A stretch of 64,000 bases of DNA from assembly GCF_022539665.2 (NCBI RefSeq), contig NC_081339.1, forward strand, positions 5,818,017 to 5,882,016, in the 5' to 3' direction. Below, piece by piece: positions 16,297-28,271 of this stretch. Position 1 is the stretch's first letter. Each line of letters starts with the position of its first letter. This DNA is from Daphnia carinata (taxonomy: Eukaryota; Arthropoda; Branchiopoda; Diplostraca; Daphniidae). The notes beneath the pieces are model-generated. The model was not told the DNA's origin. It was given only the letters and a program-made list of their open reading frames with translations, and did no database searches. A program made the position numbers and the translations under genes.

Positions 16297-18060
16297 ATGG
16301 CGTCTAGATGGAGACCGAAAAATCGACGACAAATCCTACAACTTGATGACGAAGGTACACATTTAATCCTTTGTTTTTTTATGTAAGCATGGAAGTAAAA
16401 TACAAGCTGTATTTTTGAAGGCTCACAATGCCCCTTGGTTCAAAACCATTCTTCTGTGAACACTGCCACTGTAGCTGCCACTCCTGCACCAACGAACAAA
16501 TTACATGCTCTTTTGGGGCACTATAATTCTGATGATGAAGACAGTGATAAAGAGGAAGAAGACTCTGAATTCAAGGATTTTCTGAATGAAATAAAATCAG
16601 TGGAAGAGGCTCCAGCAACTTCGGTTTCCTCTGGTAAAAGAAACAGAACTTTTATGTAAAATTGCCAACAGCTGAATATCATTTTTTTCCAGTTTGGCAA
16701 GAGCTATGGGACCCTCAATCAGGACAACCATATTTTTGGCACACAGTCACAAATGAACTAACATGGGAAAAACCTCCTGACCTTTCAGAAGCATCTTCAT
16801 CAATGCCAAATATTGTTAACGCTAAAGCAGCTGCAAGTGCAGTCGTAGAAGAAAGTAAAGCCGTTCCATCAGGAGCTTTTACAGCAAAAGAAGAACCTAC
16901 TATAAAGTATTTAACTAAAATATTTGTTAAAGCTGAAATTGATCATTGCAACCATCTTAAAATCTTATTTGCGTAGAAATTCAATGGCTGTCATCACACC
17001 TACAGTGGAAAAGGCAAATCTTGCCGATCAAAAACGAGAGGATACTTATAAAAAAGATGAAGGAAAAGTGAGCTTTAAAATTGGTACCTCCGAAAGAAGT
17101 CTCAAGGCGAGTGGGACAGAACTCACTCAAGCAAAGACCAACGGACGATTGACGATCGATGTCGATAGTATCGTTGCTGCTATCGAAAAGGAAGTACCTC
17201 CGGATCACAAGACGGAAACTTTTGTTCCATTATTTCGAAGACGCCCACAGCAAGAGTCTCGTCCAAAACTTGGCAATGATTTTAAGAAATTCTTTCCGCC
17301 TACTCACCAGCCCGTTCTTGATCTCGAACCAGCGTCCCCAACTAAAGTCATCCACACTTTCAAAGGCCTAGGTTTTCAAGAGAAAGCAGATACCCCAGTT
17401 TCTACCCCAAGTCAAAAGGTTCAGTTTATTGCGGGAGAAATTCTTAAACCTTTAGTCGTTGTCCCCCCAGTTGTTCCTCTGACTGTGGCACAAAAAATCA
17501 CGCGGTTGGAGAACCGATTGGCTACGCAAGAGCTTCCAGTAGGTGAATTATCAAAAACCCAACTAGCAAGTCAATTGGAAATTTTAAAAGAAGCTTGGGT
17601 GCAGAAGAAACTAGAACCTGATTTTCTAGAAGAATGGCTAGATAAAATTGAAAACAAATGGAAAATAGAGACTGTCAAGCCGCAGACAGATCAGGTCATT
17701 GACATGGTACTTGAAGATTCAGAAGGTGAGACTTCCACAACTGCAGTTTTGCCGGAATGTCCCACTGCTGTAGCTGCCGATACTGTAGAATGTTTGGACT
17801 CTGCATTGAACTCATTCTATACCGATCTGGCCACGTTGGATGCACCGGCTTCACCAGCCGCCCTGGCCGATCCAGCAATCGTTTCGTTGCCAGACGCAGC
17901 ATCAGAAGCTGCTGTGGCTACAGTGACCGATGCAGGTCCATCGGCAATAGAAGAAGAAACAAATAGCGAACCTGTTAAAGGAATTAAACGCACAAAAATG
18001 TCATCGGATATGTCGTCGCTTGTTGCCAAATGGCAAAAAATTCATCAAACAAACACGTGA
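16297..18060 (+). CDS. FNBP4: FNBP4-like WW-domain protein
   Basis: Four coding exons (16297-16354, 16421-16633, 16693-16906, 16977-18060) give 522 residues. The protein resembles formin-binding protein 4, a WW-domain nuclear protein that binds proline-rich formin segments. The N-terminus has the LLGHYNSDDEDSD type of acidic motif seen in FNBP4. A single WW domain spans about residues 91-119 (VWQELWDPQSGQPYFWHTVT, then W-E-K-P-P). A helical middle region includes RLENRLATQELPVGELSKTQ and WVQKKLEPDFLEEWLDKIE. The C-terminus KGIKR...SSLVAKWQKI matches the conserved SLVKKWQ tail of FNBP4. Human FNBP4 is about twice as long with two WW domains and polyproline blocks, so this is a shortened form. 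The large last exon is GC-balanced and uninterrupted. The family call rests mainly on the WW domain and the tail. Confidence 0.78.
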
Positions 18061-18854
18061 CTTGAGCGTATCGCCCAACGATCCTCAAGCAACCCGTTGT
18101 ACATAACCATTTCTTCAAATACATTTAAGAATGCCACGAGTTTAATTGGTAGAAAAAAAATTTATGAAATGATATGCTAAATAACTATAGTCATTTGTTT
18201 TTCATAGAAATCCCCGAGTTCACTGAAACATGATATCGCACCGCAAAAGAATATGGTTAATAGAATAAATAGCTGGTGAACTAAAAATTTCACCATAAAA
18301 AAGGAAGAAAGGAAAAAATAAAAATCCCCCCTTGACAACACTTCAGCAAGACCGGATTCTTGTGACGCAGCTGAGTAAGTATAAACACCTTGAGATAAGA
18401 TGGCTTTGTTTACGGCCAAAGTGCTTGGCTAGAAGTCATTTCGCCTACAAGTGTGTCGTAAGATCTAAGGTGGCATATAACAAAGCTATGCCAGTTGAAA
18501 GATATGGGATTCTTTCAGCTGTTGTGAAAATTCATGGATATGCAAAATGATCCATGCCAACCTTTAATGGGTGTCGTCATGCAGTAATGAACAAAAAGGA
18601 GGCGCATTTTTATTAGATATGCAAACTTGCCCAACAATTTCGTTGACGTCGCCTTATCTCAACATTTTGTAGTCCAAAGCAAAATGTGCGTCAACATTTC
18701 AGTGCTCATATTATCAGATAGAATTAGACGATTGTCAGGTGTGTCTCGTCGCCTAGTCGAGATTGGTGGTGCGTCATTTTCAGTTATTAGTTTCCCGTGA
18801 CTTGTGACGATCAAATCCAAAACAACAGTGTCATACTCGGTGCTTTTCAAAACC
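18061..18854. other. Intergenic, before cadherin
   Basis: About 0.8 kb between the FNBP4-like stop and the cadherin start. It presumably contains the FNBP4-like 3' UTR and the cadherin promoter and 5' UTR. No coding exon, RNA gene or repeat is visible. Confidence 0.6.
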
Positions 18855-21800
18855 ATGTTTCAACGTGACAAAGTGATCGAGAAGATCCTCCATTTTTCAA
18901 TCATTTCACTATTTATTTCTTCAACGGGTATGTGTCAGTTCTACAATTCATTTTATGATTGCTGTTACATATATTTTAATTCATTGTTTAGGAGCACAGT
19001 GGGATAACCCATGGATCGTTGGACCTCCAACTTCTAGTCTAGCCTACGGTCGTGTGAATTTGACATCCACTACATCTGACGGCATCTTATACGCGGAAGA
19101 AGGAATTAAACGGGGAGTCGTTCTCGCCATTCTTCGCTATACTGGTAAAACAATTTCTAAATGTATATTTTACAACTTTCGGTTTGACATTAATTGCTGC
19201 TGAAGCTATACACTCGCACCCCCAATTATATTTAATAATTTAACGCAATATTAATGGCATTCTTTGCCAAAATGACGCAGGCTCCGTGCCACCGAGTTTA
19301 TCGACTGGTTGCACGAATATCATCGAACTAGGTCCCCCAGAAAACAATGCAGTCGCAATCAAATCTTTGAAAGAATTCGATTTCGAGAGCGGAGATCTCA
19401 ACGAGGATACGTGCGTATTCGTTATTTTCATCATGTCTCTTCCTATACGAGCACTCGATTTCAATATGGTGGACATGAACGACAATAGACCGTTCTTTAT
19501 CAACTATCCCAACACGGCACTAACATTTAAAGAGGTAAAACTGATTCATAGTTTCCACACATTCGTTAGTAGTTGCCGTTAAAAACATACTGAAATTAAA
19601 TTTGGCAGAACGAGCTGGGACAGATTTATGACTTTGATGCTACAGATGGCGATCAAGGAGATAATTCCACATTACTTTACACTTTCAAGGTGAAAACTAA
19701 TTAGATTTAACGCTTACGTTTTTGTAGTAAATCTGAGTTTTGCAAACTACATTAGACTCTTGCCGGTGACGGTTCCAATTTCACGCTCAACAGCAGTAAC
19801 GGAATTTTTAGTGTCACAAAAAAGTTGGATTTTGAAGCTGGACAGTTTTACTTGTTCGAAATAAGTGTGGCGGTAATTATCCTTACATTATACGATAACT
19901 AGAACATTCGTTATATTATGAAATGATATTTGATGTCTAGGATAGAGGCGGCTTGTCATCTCTTGTTCAAGTGACACTTTACGTTATCGACGCGAAAGAT
20001 TCCGCTCCCATTTGGAAAACCCAAGTGCCTTTTATTAACATCAATGAGGAATTGGCTGTTGTAAGTATACATACTTCACTATTAAAAATGAAAGATTAAT
20101 AATCTAATATGATATCCATTTCGATAGAACTCGCCTGTCTTTTCTGTCCTAGCTCAAGACGGAGACACGATAAACGATGAGATCGTGTATTCGTTAGTCG
20201 GTAATAATATTTGTGTTGTTAAATGACTTCCACTATTGAGAAAGCTCATTTGATTGATAACCGTTTGAATTTAGACAGCAGGGCGAGTTTTAGTATAGAC
20301 GCCAAAACAGGTGAGGTGAAAATAGCACAACGGATAGACCGCGATGTCCTCGACTTTGATTCCTACTTTGATCTGGAAATAACGGCAACGTGCAAAAATT
20401 ATCCACAAAACAAGTCCGTCGCTTATTCGACCGTCTTTATCGACGACGTCAACGACAATTTACCTGTATTCGATAAGTCAATCTACAACTTTGACTTAAT
20501 CGATGAAGGGTACGTCGGTCGACTCACACAAATGGACATTTTGGTTTCCGATCCCGATCTGGTACTTGCATTCAAACTACATTTGATCTTTATGCAGTGA
20601 CAATAACTTTTACGGTTAAAACGCAGAAAGACAAAGGTTCTTATGTGATGGCGATCCGAGGGTCACCGGACGTCAACCAATACGTGGAACTGAGTCCTAC
20701 TACAGGGCGAAACAATGGAATTTTTTCGTTAAGGATTAATTCTCCGAAATTGTTGGACTACGAGGATAGCACGAAACGCAACATCACATTTCAGGTACGT
20801 TGGCTATAAGCATTTCCTATGACAAGGTGAGACAATACATTAACAAATTGGATGAAATGCAGGTTGTAGCAACAGAAGTATCTGGCAGCCAGACAAGCCA
20901 ATATTCCACGGTCAATTTGTTTTCCCGCGACATCAATGACAACAGTCCGGTTTTTCCTAATAATTACACAGCTAATATTGTGGAGAATTTGGATGTAGGT
21001 AGCCCAGTCATAAAAATCCAGGCAACTGATGCCGACGTCAGTTCAACGTACGGTCAGCCCAGCATTAGGTATGCATTTAGAAAGCATTATGTAGTTTTAA
21101 AAAAAGGTTAAACAATTGAGTTATTTCTTTTAAGGTATTCGTTTGTGGAGATTTATGATGCTGCCCGCTTTTTTACCATTGATGAAGTGACGGGCGAAAT
21201 TCACACAGCAGCCAATATTGATCGTGAATCGATCGGGTCGTCTTCCCTCAAATACAAAGTTCAGGCCATTGACAAAAGTAAGGCTGTTTCCACGAGGTTT
21301 TTGTTTTCTTACCCAGTCCCTTTTTTTTTATCGAGGGGCGTTTTCAATTAGGTCATTTCAAAATTGACCTTGGTTACCTTATACGTCTTACGTACATTGT
21401 CTTATTCAGATGGAGACTACGACGGACGGAGAGCAGTCGCTGATTTAACAATCGCCATTCAAGATGTCAACGACGATACTCCTAGTTTCTTGCCTGTAAG
21501 TACAGCATATCCCTTTTTGTTTTCATCTAGAAAAGCATTGATTCACATGTTCTTTTAACAAATTCGTTTGTAGCCGAGTACGGTGGATTTTAGCGTTAGT
21601 GAAGAGAAAGGAAGTGGAAGTGTAGTGGCCGATTTCTCTGCTTCTGATCGCGATGAAAATTCGAATCTGGCATTTACCATCAACTGGGAACAATCCAAAT
21701 TCTACAAGAACCGCGCCCTCATTTCGGATCCATCGCCAGAAATGAAAAAAACGTTTACGTTGGACTTGGAGAGCCGAGCTTGGAATAAACAATTTTGGAG

Positions 21801-24800
21801 GGTGGCCACTACATCAACGGCTGTTTTGAAAGTGGGTGATTCATCCTTTCCACCGGGCAATTGCAACAGTTGTCCAAGTACGCCACTCGATCGTGAAGTG
21901 TTTGATTCGGTCCAACTTTGCCTGACAGTCACCGATCTCAACACTGCGATGGGCGTTGACAAAGACGAACGTAAAATCATTATTATTTGCCTCTTTGATT
22001 TCTAGTCCAATGACTTGACAATTTTATATACCATTCAGTTTATGTCGTCGTTAATATCGCGGATATGAACGACAACAACCCTGTCTTCGACCAGACCAGT
22101 AACGAGTTCTCCATCGTAGAGGGAAATGCGACGGCCGTTGGAACTGTTTTTGGGTATATTCGGGCATCAGATATCGACGAAAGCAACGTCATCACTTATT
22201 CTCTGAAGTATAATTTCGTTTATTCTTAAAAAGCTAATTATCTAAACTTTATTTTGCTTCATATGATGGTGCATAAAGTTTGTGTGATAACGTGGTCATT
22301 AATGCCAAAAACGGCCAGTTGAGCACAACGGCGTTGATTGATCGTGAAGTAAATGATGTAATTGAATGTACCGTCACGGCGACTGATAATGGCAACCCAA
22401 CGAGGTCGTCGACCACCTCAGTAAGAAACCCCTTTGTTGTTATGACACAAGTAATTAATTGCAACTGACATTGCAGATTCGAATCACCGTTGTCGATGTC
22501 AACGATAACGAGCCCAAGTTAACGGTGACGCCCACTCAGGTTGTAATTCATGAATGCAGCCCAAAGTCAAGCACCAAAAATGGGATAATGGTTTCCAGTC
22601 TGCAGGCCACAGATGCTGATGCAGGTAAATTTCAAGTTAGAATTCAAAAGAGGAAAAATATCACCTGTCATTGGTAAATTGCAGGTGCTTACGGGACAGT
22701 CAGTTACATGTTTTCACGGCAAAATGTGGAGGGAATAGACGAATTCGCCATTGATCTCAGCACTGGTGAAATGACGGTGCGGAATTGCGAGTTGCTCGAT
22801 TTTGACACGAAGATAAGCTATAGCGTCATCGTCGAAGCTCGTGATAACTATCGCGAAGGAATTACCTGTAATTAATTTACTCCTTAGATTAAATGAACAT
22901 TTATATTAATCACCTTGTTTGCTTGTTTAAATAGTGGGAAGTTTATCCGATTTCGAACGAATCAATATCACGTATGGACATTTTGTTTTCAAGCATCTTT
23001 TATGAAATTCTGACGTTTGAGTTGTTCCCAGGTTATTGGACGTCAATGACAATGCACCAACACTTACATCACCAGGGAGCCTAAATGAATGCTACCGTTC
23101 ACCTTTGGAATCTTTGACAATGGTATAAAGTGAAACCCATTTACCTTCTGCGTTATTTATCTATGTTTATCTTGGTTTTGTGGTACAGGGCCAAGAAGTA
23201 GCGTCAGTCGAAGGCAGTGACGCAGACAGCAATGGTCCAAACAAATGGTTGACATTCACGTTACATGGACAGAACAGGCTCGGCAATAGTCCGTCAGAGA
23301 AATGCGATCGACCATTTCGTATGGAGACCGTTAATAATTCCACGGGAAAATTGGTTGTTGCAGTTTCTGATATACTCAATTGTACAGGCATTTACGATGT
23401 TATCGTACAGGTGAATTCATTAACGAAATGTACATTTAAATAAAACAATTTTCAGCTAGAGTTTGATATTGCCAGGCTTGTGACCAGGGCGATAGCATTG
23501 AAGGTGTCCAATGTTCCAGCAACACAACGTATCGCATCTGTGTCTTGGACGTCAATAACAATAATCCTCAGTTTATTTTCCCAGAAAAGGACAATTCAAT
23601 TTTCGAAGTGCGTGAGGATTCGTCTGTGGGTCAGCCTTTGTTCTACAATGCAACTAACCAACAACTGATTTTTAAAGCCACCGATAACGACGAAGGCTTA
23701 AATGGACAAATACTCTACACATGGCTGGGTGAGTAAATAATTATAACTTGCCTAGAAAATTAATTAACTTTTATTTGGGTGTACGTAGATGATAGTGTCA
23801 ATCAAGTGTTCGCGTTGAGCGAGGACACGGGCCAAGTGTATTTGAGCAGCAAATTGAACCGCTCTGTCGCTAGTTACTACGACGTAAGCTATTTGTTTGC
23901 ATAATTCTTCGATTTTTTTTATTTAGTGGTTTCTTTTTGCAGTTGATTATCGTAGCGACTGATCAAGGTACACCTCCGCTTAGTACTCGGATGAATTTGA
24001 GGATTAATGTGCGATTAAGCAACAAACAATTGCCTTACTTCCCAGTGAACTCCGAGTCCTTAACTTTTACAGGTGCGATGAATTGTCCATTACATTTTTA
24101 ATACTAACGTGACACTTTTTGACGTACAGAAAATGAGATGGAAGTGAAGGTGTTTCAAAAAGCGGAAGATCCAGACAACGGCAATCTCTATCCAGGAGAA
24201 AGTCGCTACGATGTTTGCTACTACCTCGTTTGTAATGCGATATAAATTACGTTTATTTACCTAATTCGCTTAGCATTATTTTTTACAATGCAGGTGGCAA
24301 CAGTGAATACTTTGATGTGCCTGATAAGACACTCAATCAACTGCATACGAAAAAGCCGTTGGATCGTGAACAGCCACTAGCCGTTCCGTACGTCACCATC
24401 TTGGCCACCAATGACTGCACTAATAAACCTGTCCTATCCTGTTCGGACATTGATGCCACCAAAGGACAGTACCTCAATATCGCGATTAACGTATGTCTAT
24501 TCATAAGTTAATTTGTTTAAAAAAAAAAAAGGTAATTGGTTAAAGACTGTTGTTTGGTAGGTGAAAGACGTGAATGATTGTGATCCGGTGTTTTCCGGCT
24601 CGTTGTCTGGAGTCATAACGGAAGGTAATGCACGCGGTACAAGAGTCTTTCCAATGACGGTAAATTCTGAGAAAATCAGGTAGTGGGTCTTATGGTATAA
24701 TTAATTTGTTTGGAAGTAGATAACTGATGAAGATGATAATGATGTAGTAACGTGTAAAATTGAAGAAAGCTTCACAGTCAGCCAGTCGTCGGTTAATTTA

Positions 24801-26247
24801 GGGACAGTGAGCAAACCTCCGTTCTCCATCAGTTCGGATTACTGGATCGTTTTAGAATTCACCGTTCAACCTGAAATGAAAGGCTATTTCACGTTGAATG
24901 TTACCTGTCTGGATAAAGGTAATATGTTAAAGAAAACTGTTTGAACTAGACGATTAAAAATAATTCGAATTGACAGTGGCGCATTCAAGTCGAACGCCAA
25001 TCAACATTTACGTTGTGGCGCAAGAAAACAAAGTCGACATTGTATTTGATAATAAAAAAGAAGAAATTGAAGCCAAAAGATCTGAGGTAAGTGTGCGCTT
25101 ATACGTATTGGTTAATGATTAATATCAATCAATGGGTTTCTAGATTGAAAAGATCTTCACAGAGACAATGGGCTATAAATGCAATGTGGAAAAAGTACTA
25201 AGCTACGAGGGTGTTGGAAAACCGGATGGCAACAATACGTTCAACACAGCACTCAGTTATTTTATCGACGTGAACAAAACGGAACCAGAGCCTGTCCTTG
25301 CCAGCGTCATTTTTGCGTAAGTCTATTAAAAAAACTCCATATTTTATTGAAAAGACTGTTAACAAATTGAATTCGATGAGCAGGAAAAAAGGCGAGCCGG
25401 GAATAGAAACTTTGTTGAGGGACCAGTGTAGCGAAGTGGGTCTGACTCTCGAAGGTGTTGGACCTTTGCCCACGGAAGAAAAAAACACATCAGAGCAAAT
25501 GTTTCAAATGCTGTTTATCATCGCGTGCGTTGTTCTCATTCTTATGATTGGCATAATCCTTTTCTTCGCTAAAAGAACATCCGAGTAAGTTTCACTTGCC
25601 AATTCTTTTAAGTTTAACGTCACAAGTAATGGTCTGCTAATTAAAAAAAAAGGCTTAATCGGCGAGTTGCAGCTTTAGCTGTTCCGAAATTCGGGTCGCA
25701 GGATTCCGGAATCAATCCAATTGCCGAAACTGTTCTTAATTCCAATGTGTATGCCGTCCAAGGATCTAATCCCATTTACAGCATTGAACATTCGTCCAAT
25801 TCCAATCACGATGACAGTTTTGACAAGATCAGGTAATGACATCTCAACGCTATTTTTACGAGAAACGTACTGACCTTTTGAATGTTTAATTGCAACAGCC
25901 AAAGCAGTGGAGATTCCATTTTCATTGGAGTGGAAGACAACCCGGAATTCAAAGACTACCTCAGTAAAGGAATAAATGGGAAAGCGAATAATGGAATTAT
26001 TCATGAGGTTGCATCTCTTCCGTTCGAGGTTGTTTCTCGTCGCAATCCGTTAATGGACCGTTCTCTGGATGAGGAGAAACCCGAGCCTAATCATCCTCCT
26101 CCTCCTCCGCCACGAACCGTTAAAAGGCCTGCACCTCCAGTTCCCGTCTTGTACGAAGACGATGACGGTGATTACGCTGAATTGGATGCAAGTAACAACA
26201 TCGATTCCAACTTTAGTTTTGGAGATGTCACCATGACCGCCATTTAA
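18855..26247 (+). CDS. Transmembrane cadherin, Cad87A/Cad23-like
   Basis: About 32 exons encode a type-I membrane cadherin of about 1755 residues. Exon 1 (18855-18927) gives a hydrophobic signal peptide. The ectodomain shows roughly eleven cadherin repeats, counted by calcium-binding motifs of the DxNDNxP kind: DMNDNRPFF, DDVNDNLPVF, DINDNSPVF, DVNDDTPSF, DMNDNNPVF, DVNDNEPKL, DVNDNAPTL, DVNNNNPQF and DVNDCDPVF. LDRE-like motifs are also present. One membrane helix (MLFIIACVVLILMIGIILFF, from about 25500) precedes a tail of about 220 residues. That tail contains ELNRRVAALAVPKFGSQDSG, a GSNPIY motif and DNPEFKDY, as in insect Cad87A/Cad23-type cadherins, and then a proline block (PPPPPPRTVKRPAPPVPV). 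No catenin-binding region is recognised. Last exons are 25384-25584, 25653-25832 and 25899-26247. The frame does not join cleanly around 20562-20597 (see findings). The cadherin call is certain; the subgroup is tentative. Confidence 0.9.
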
Positions 26248-26666
26248 ACACAGTATGTTAATTTTTTTCCAATTATTAATAATGCCATCAAAACAGTGTA
26301 CCGAAATAGATGAAGAAACTTGCTGTTGAGATAACAGTTCATTTTTAAAAATGAAAATGCATTCGCTGTCAGGTCGATAATTGACCAATGTATAATAGCG
26401 TCTATGGTCTCGTAATATAATGGTAACGCGGCGTCGCGTGTTGCATGCTTTTTATAGCCAAACAAACGAGACTTTGTGTCTATACATAAACTCAAGTGGT
26501 TTAAGTGTTCGATATCAGTCTGATATCCGATCCACAATAGCTCACATACCAGCAATTTTAAGACATTGCGTCAGCAGGCTGGCAATCATTTGGCAAAGGT
26601 TAGTTTGAATTCTATTTTAAGATGCAACAGTGTAATACCATGTTTTTAATTTTCTAGTTTTCAATC
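26248..26666. other. Intergenic, cadherin to first Gr
   Basis: About 0.4 kb. It holds the cadherin 3' UTR and the upstream region of the first gustatory receptor. A non-coding exon ending near 26600 (GGCAAAG|GTTAGT) and an acceptor just before 26667 (TTTTCTAG) are possible, so the receptor may have a spliced 5' UTR. Nothing else is seen. Confidence 0.4.
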
Positions 26667-27998
26667 ATGTTATTTCGTAAACGAAATGAACGAATTCGTA
26701 AAATCGGTGGATCAACAGTCAACGTAACACTGGAAGAAACTCTACGGCCGCTCTGGAAATTGACTCTTCATTGCGGAATTTTGCTCGACTGGTGTTTACC
26801 AGCCTCGAATAACTCGCGTCTTTGTCGAGTTTTGCGTTACATCGGCATCGCCATTTCATCCAGTCTCCTGTTTGTCATGTTGATATTCGAGTTGACACAA
26901 TTGTTCGTCGGGATCGAATCGGCGGTCAACATTCACGCCATTATACCCAATTTGTTGTGGTCTGTTCCGATATTGTTAGCATTTGCGGTTCAGTTGTACT
27001 CGTTACGACATCGCCGCGAATTCCTCAGTTTCTTTAAGAAATGGAGGCAATTAGAAATGGAAATTTCTCATTTGAATCCTCAACACGTCATGTGCAAATC
27101 GCGTAAGATGCATGCGGTAATGTACGTAACGTATGTCTTCATTACGATGGCTTCTTTGATCTCCTTGGGTTGGGACATTTTCAATCGTCCTGAAGCCACT
27201 TATTTGATGTCTACACATCAAGCTATTCGTGAAACTGTACCATTACTTTTGATTGGTACGATTCACTTGGTATCCATTTTACTGATCTGGATTTTAACAT
27301 CTCTAGCTGATTTTATTCCAGCTTTTACTTATTATCACGCCTCTTTAGCTGTTGGCTGCCTGGAGAATGAAGCAGAAACATTATTTGCCAAACGTAAATA
27401 TGCAGAAGATTTTCAATATTCTATTTCTTCTCGTCTTTCGTTATTAGCTGCTAAATTGGACTCTTTTCCTGTTAAGCAATCGTATCTTAAACCAGCTGCA
27501 ATTGAATTAGAGGAATCCATTCGTCTTATATGGACTCGTTTTGAGGCTATTGAGGAAATGGTTAGTCGAGCCGATTCGCTGTTTGGGTCTTTTATGGTTT
27601 ACGGTCAAGCTGGAGCCATTTTCTTTACGACTGCCTTAGCTTATTCGGTGTTGTATAATTTATCAGATGCATTGAAGTTGCGTTCTGCAGGTCTCGTTCT
27701 TTCTTATTTCATGAATTTAGTTGCCATAGTATTTCGTTTTGTTTCTAGCATGATCATATCATCTCGGTTGCATCGATCTGTTGGTAAATTTCGAACTAGA
27801 TTAAATTATTTGTTGAGTCAACATTGGAATCGTATGATGAAACACGAACGTGACATGCTTCGTTCATTTCTCTGGCGATTACAAACCGATCCGTTAGTGG
27901 CTCGTCCACTTGGCGTTTATTGCATTACTCCATCCATTTTACTGAGTGTTTTTAGCGTCATTGTCAGTTACGTCATTGTACTGTTACAAACAAAATAG
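26667..27998 (+). CDS. Gustatory receptor, uninterrupted coding region
   Basis: One open frame of 443 residues with no intron in the coding part. The hydrophobic profile fits a seven-helix arthropod chemoreceptor of the Gr family, which forms ligand-gated cation channels in sensory neurons. Helices are visible around IGIAISSSLLFVMLIFELTQ, LLWSVPILLAFAVQL, YVFITMASLISLGWDIF, LLIGTIHLVSILLIWILTSL, AGAIFFTTALAYSVLYNL, LVLSYFMNLVAIVFRF and the last segment. The end, DPLVARPLGVYCITPSILLS followed by SYVIVLLQ, matches the Gr C-terminal pattern in relaxed form. The N-terminal half has a long cytosolic stretch. It shares little direct sequence with the three five-exon receptors downstream, so it is an older neighbour rather than a recent copy. 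Sugar, bitter or CO2 specificity cannot be read. Confidence 0.8.
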   Translation: MLFRKRNERIRKIGGSTVNVTLEETLRPLWKLTLHCGILLDWCLPASNNSRLCRVLRYIGIAISSSLLFVMLIFELTQLFVGIESAVNIHAIIPNLLWSVPILLAFAVQLYSLRHRREFLSFFKKWRQLEMEISHLNPQHVMCKSRKMHAVMYVTYVFITMASLISLGWDIFNRPEATYLMSTHQAIRETVPLLLIGTIHLVSILLIWILTSLADFIPAFTYYHASLAVGCLENEAETLFAKRKYAEDFQYSISSRLSLLAAKLDSFPVKQSYLKPAAIELEESIRLIWTRFEAIEEMVSRADSLFGSFMVYGQAGAIFFTTALAYSVLYNLSDALKLRSAGLVLSYFMNLVAIVFRFVSSMIISSRLHRSVGKFRTRLNYLLSQHWNRMMKHERDMLRSFLWRLQTDPLVARPLGVYCITPSILLSVFSVIVSYVIVLLQTK

Positions 27999-28271
27999 CG
28001 TTTTCAAATTTCTTTTCGATTGGTCACTTATACCGGTAGTTTTATTCGTTAACAGGACAGTTCTTAAGGAACGATTGCTATTTCCATTAAGCTTGGCTTA
28101 AAAATTTAACATGCAATAGGGTAAAAACGTCAACCAATTGTTTGACTCCTTGACATCACTGTGCGTGATGTCAGGCAATGAGTATACACCACTATGAATA
28201 TTGGTACTTTGTCGTATTGAAATGGGTACTGAATAAATATCGAACGTTGTTCGACAACAGTCAACTGCAAC

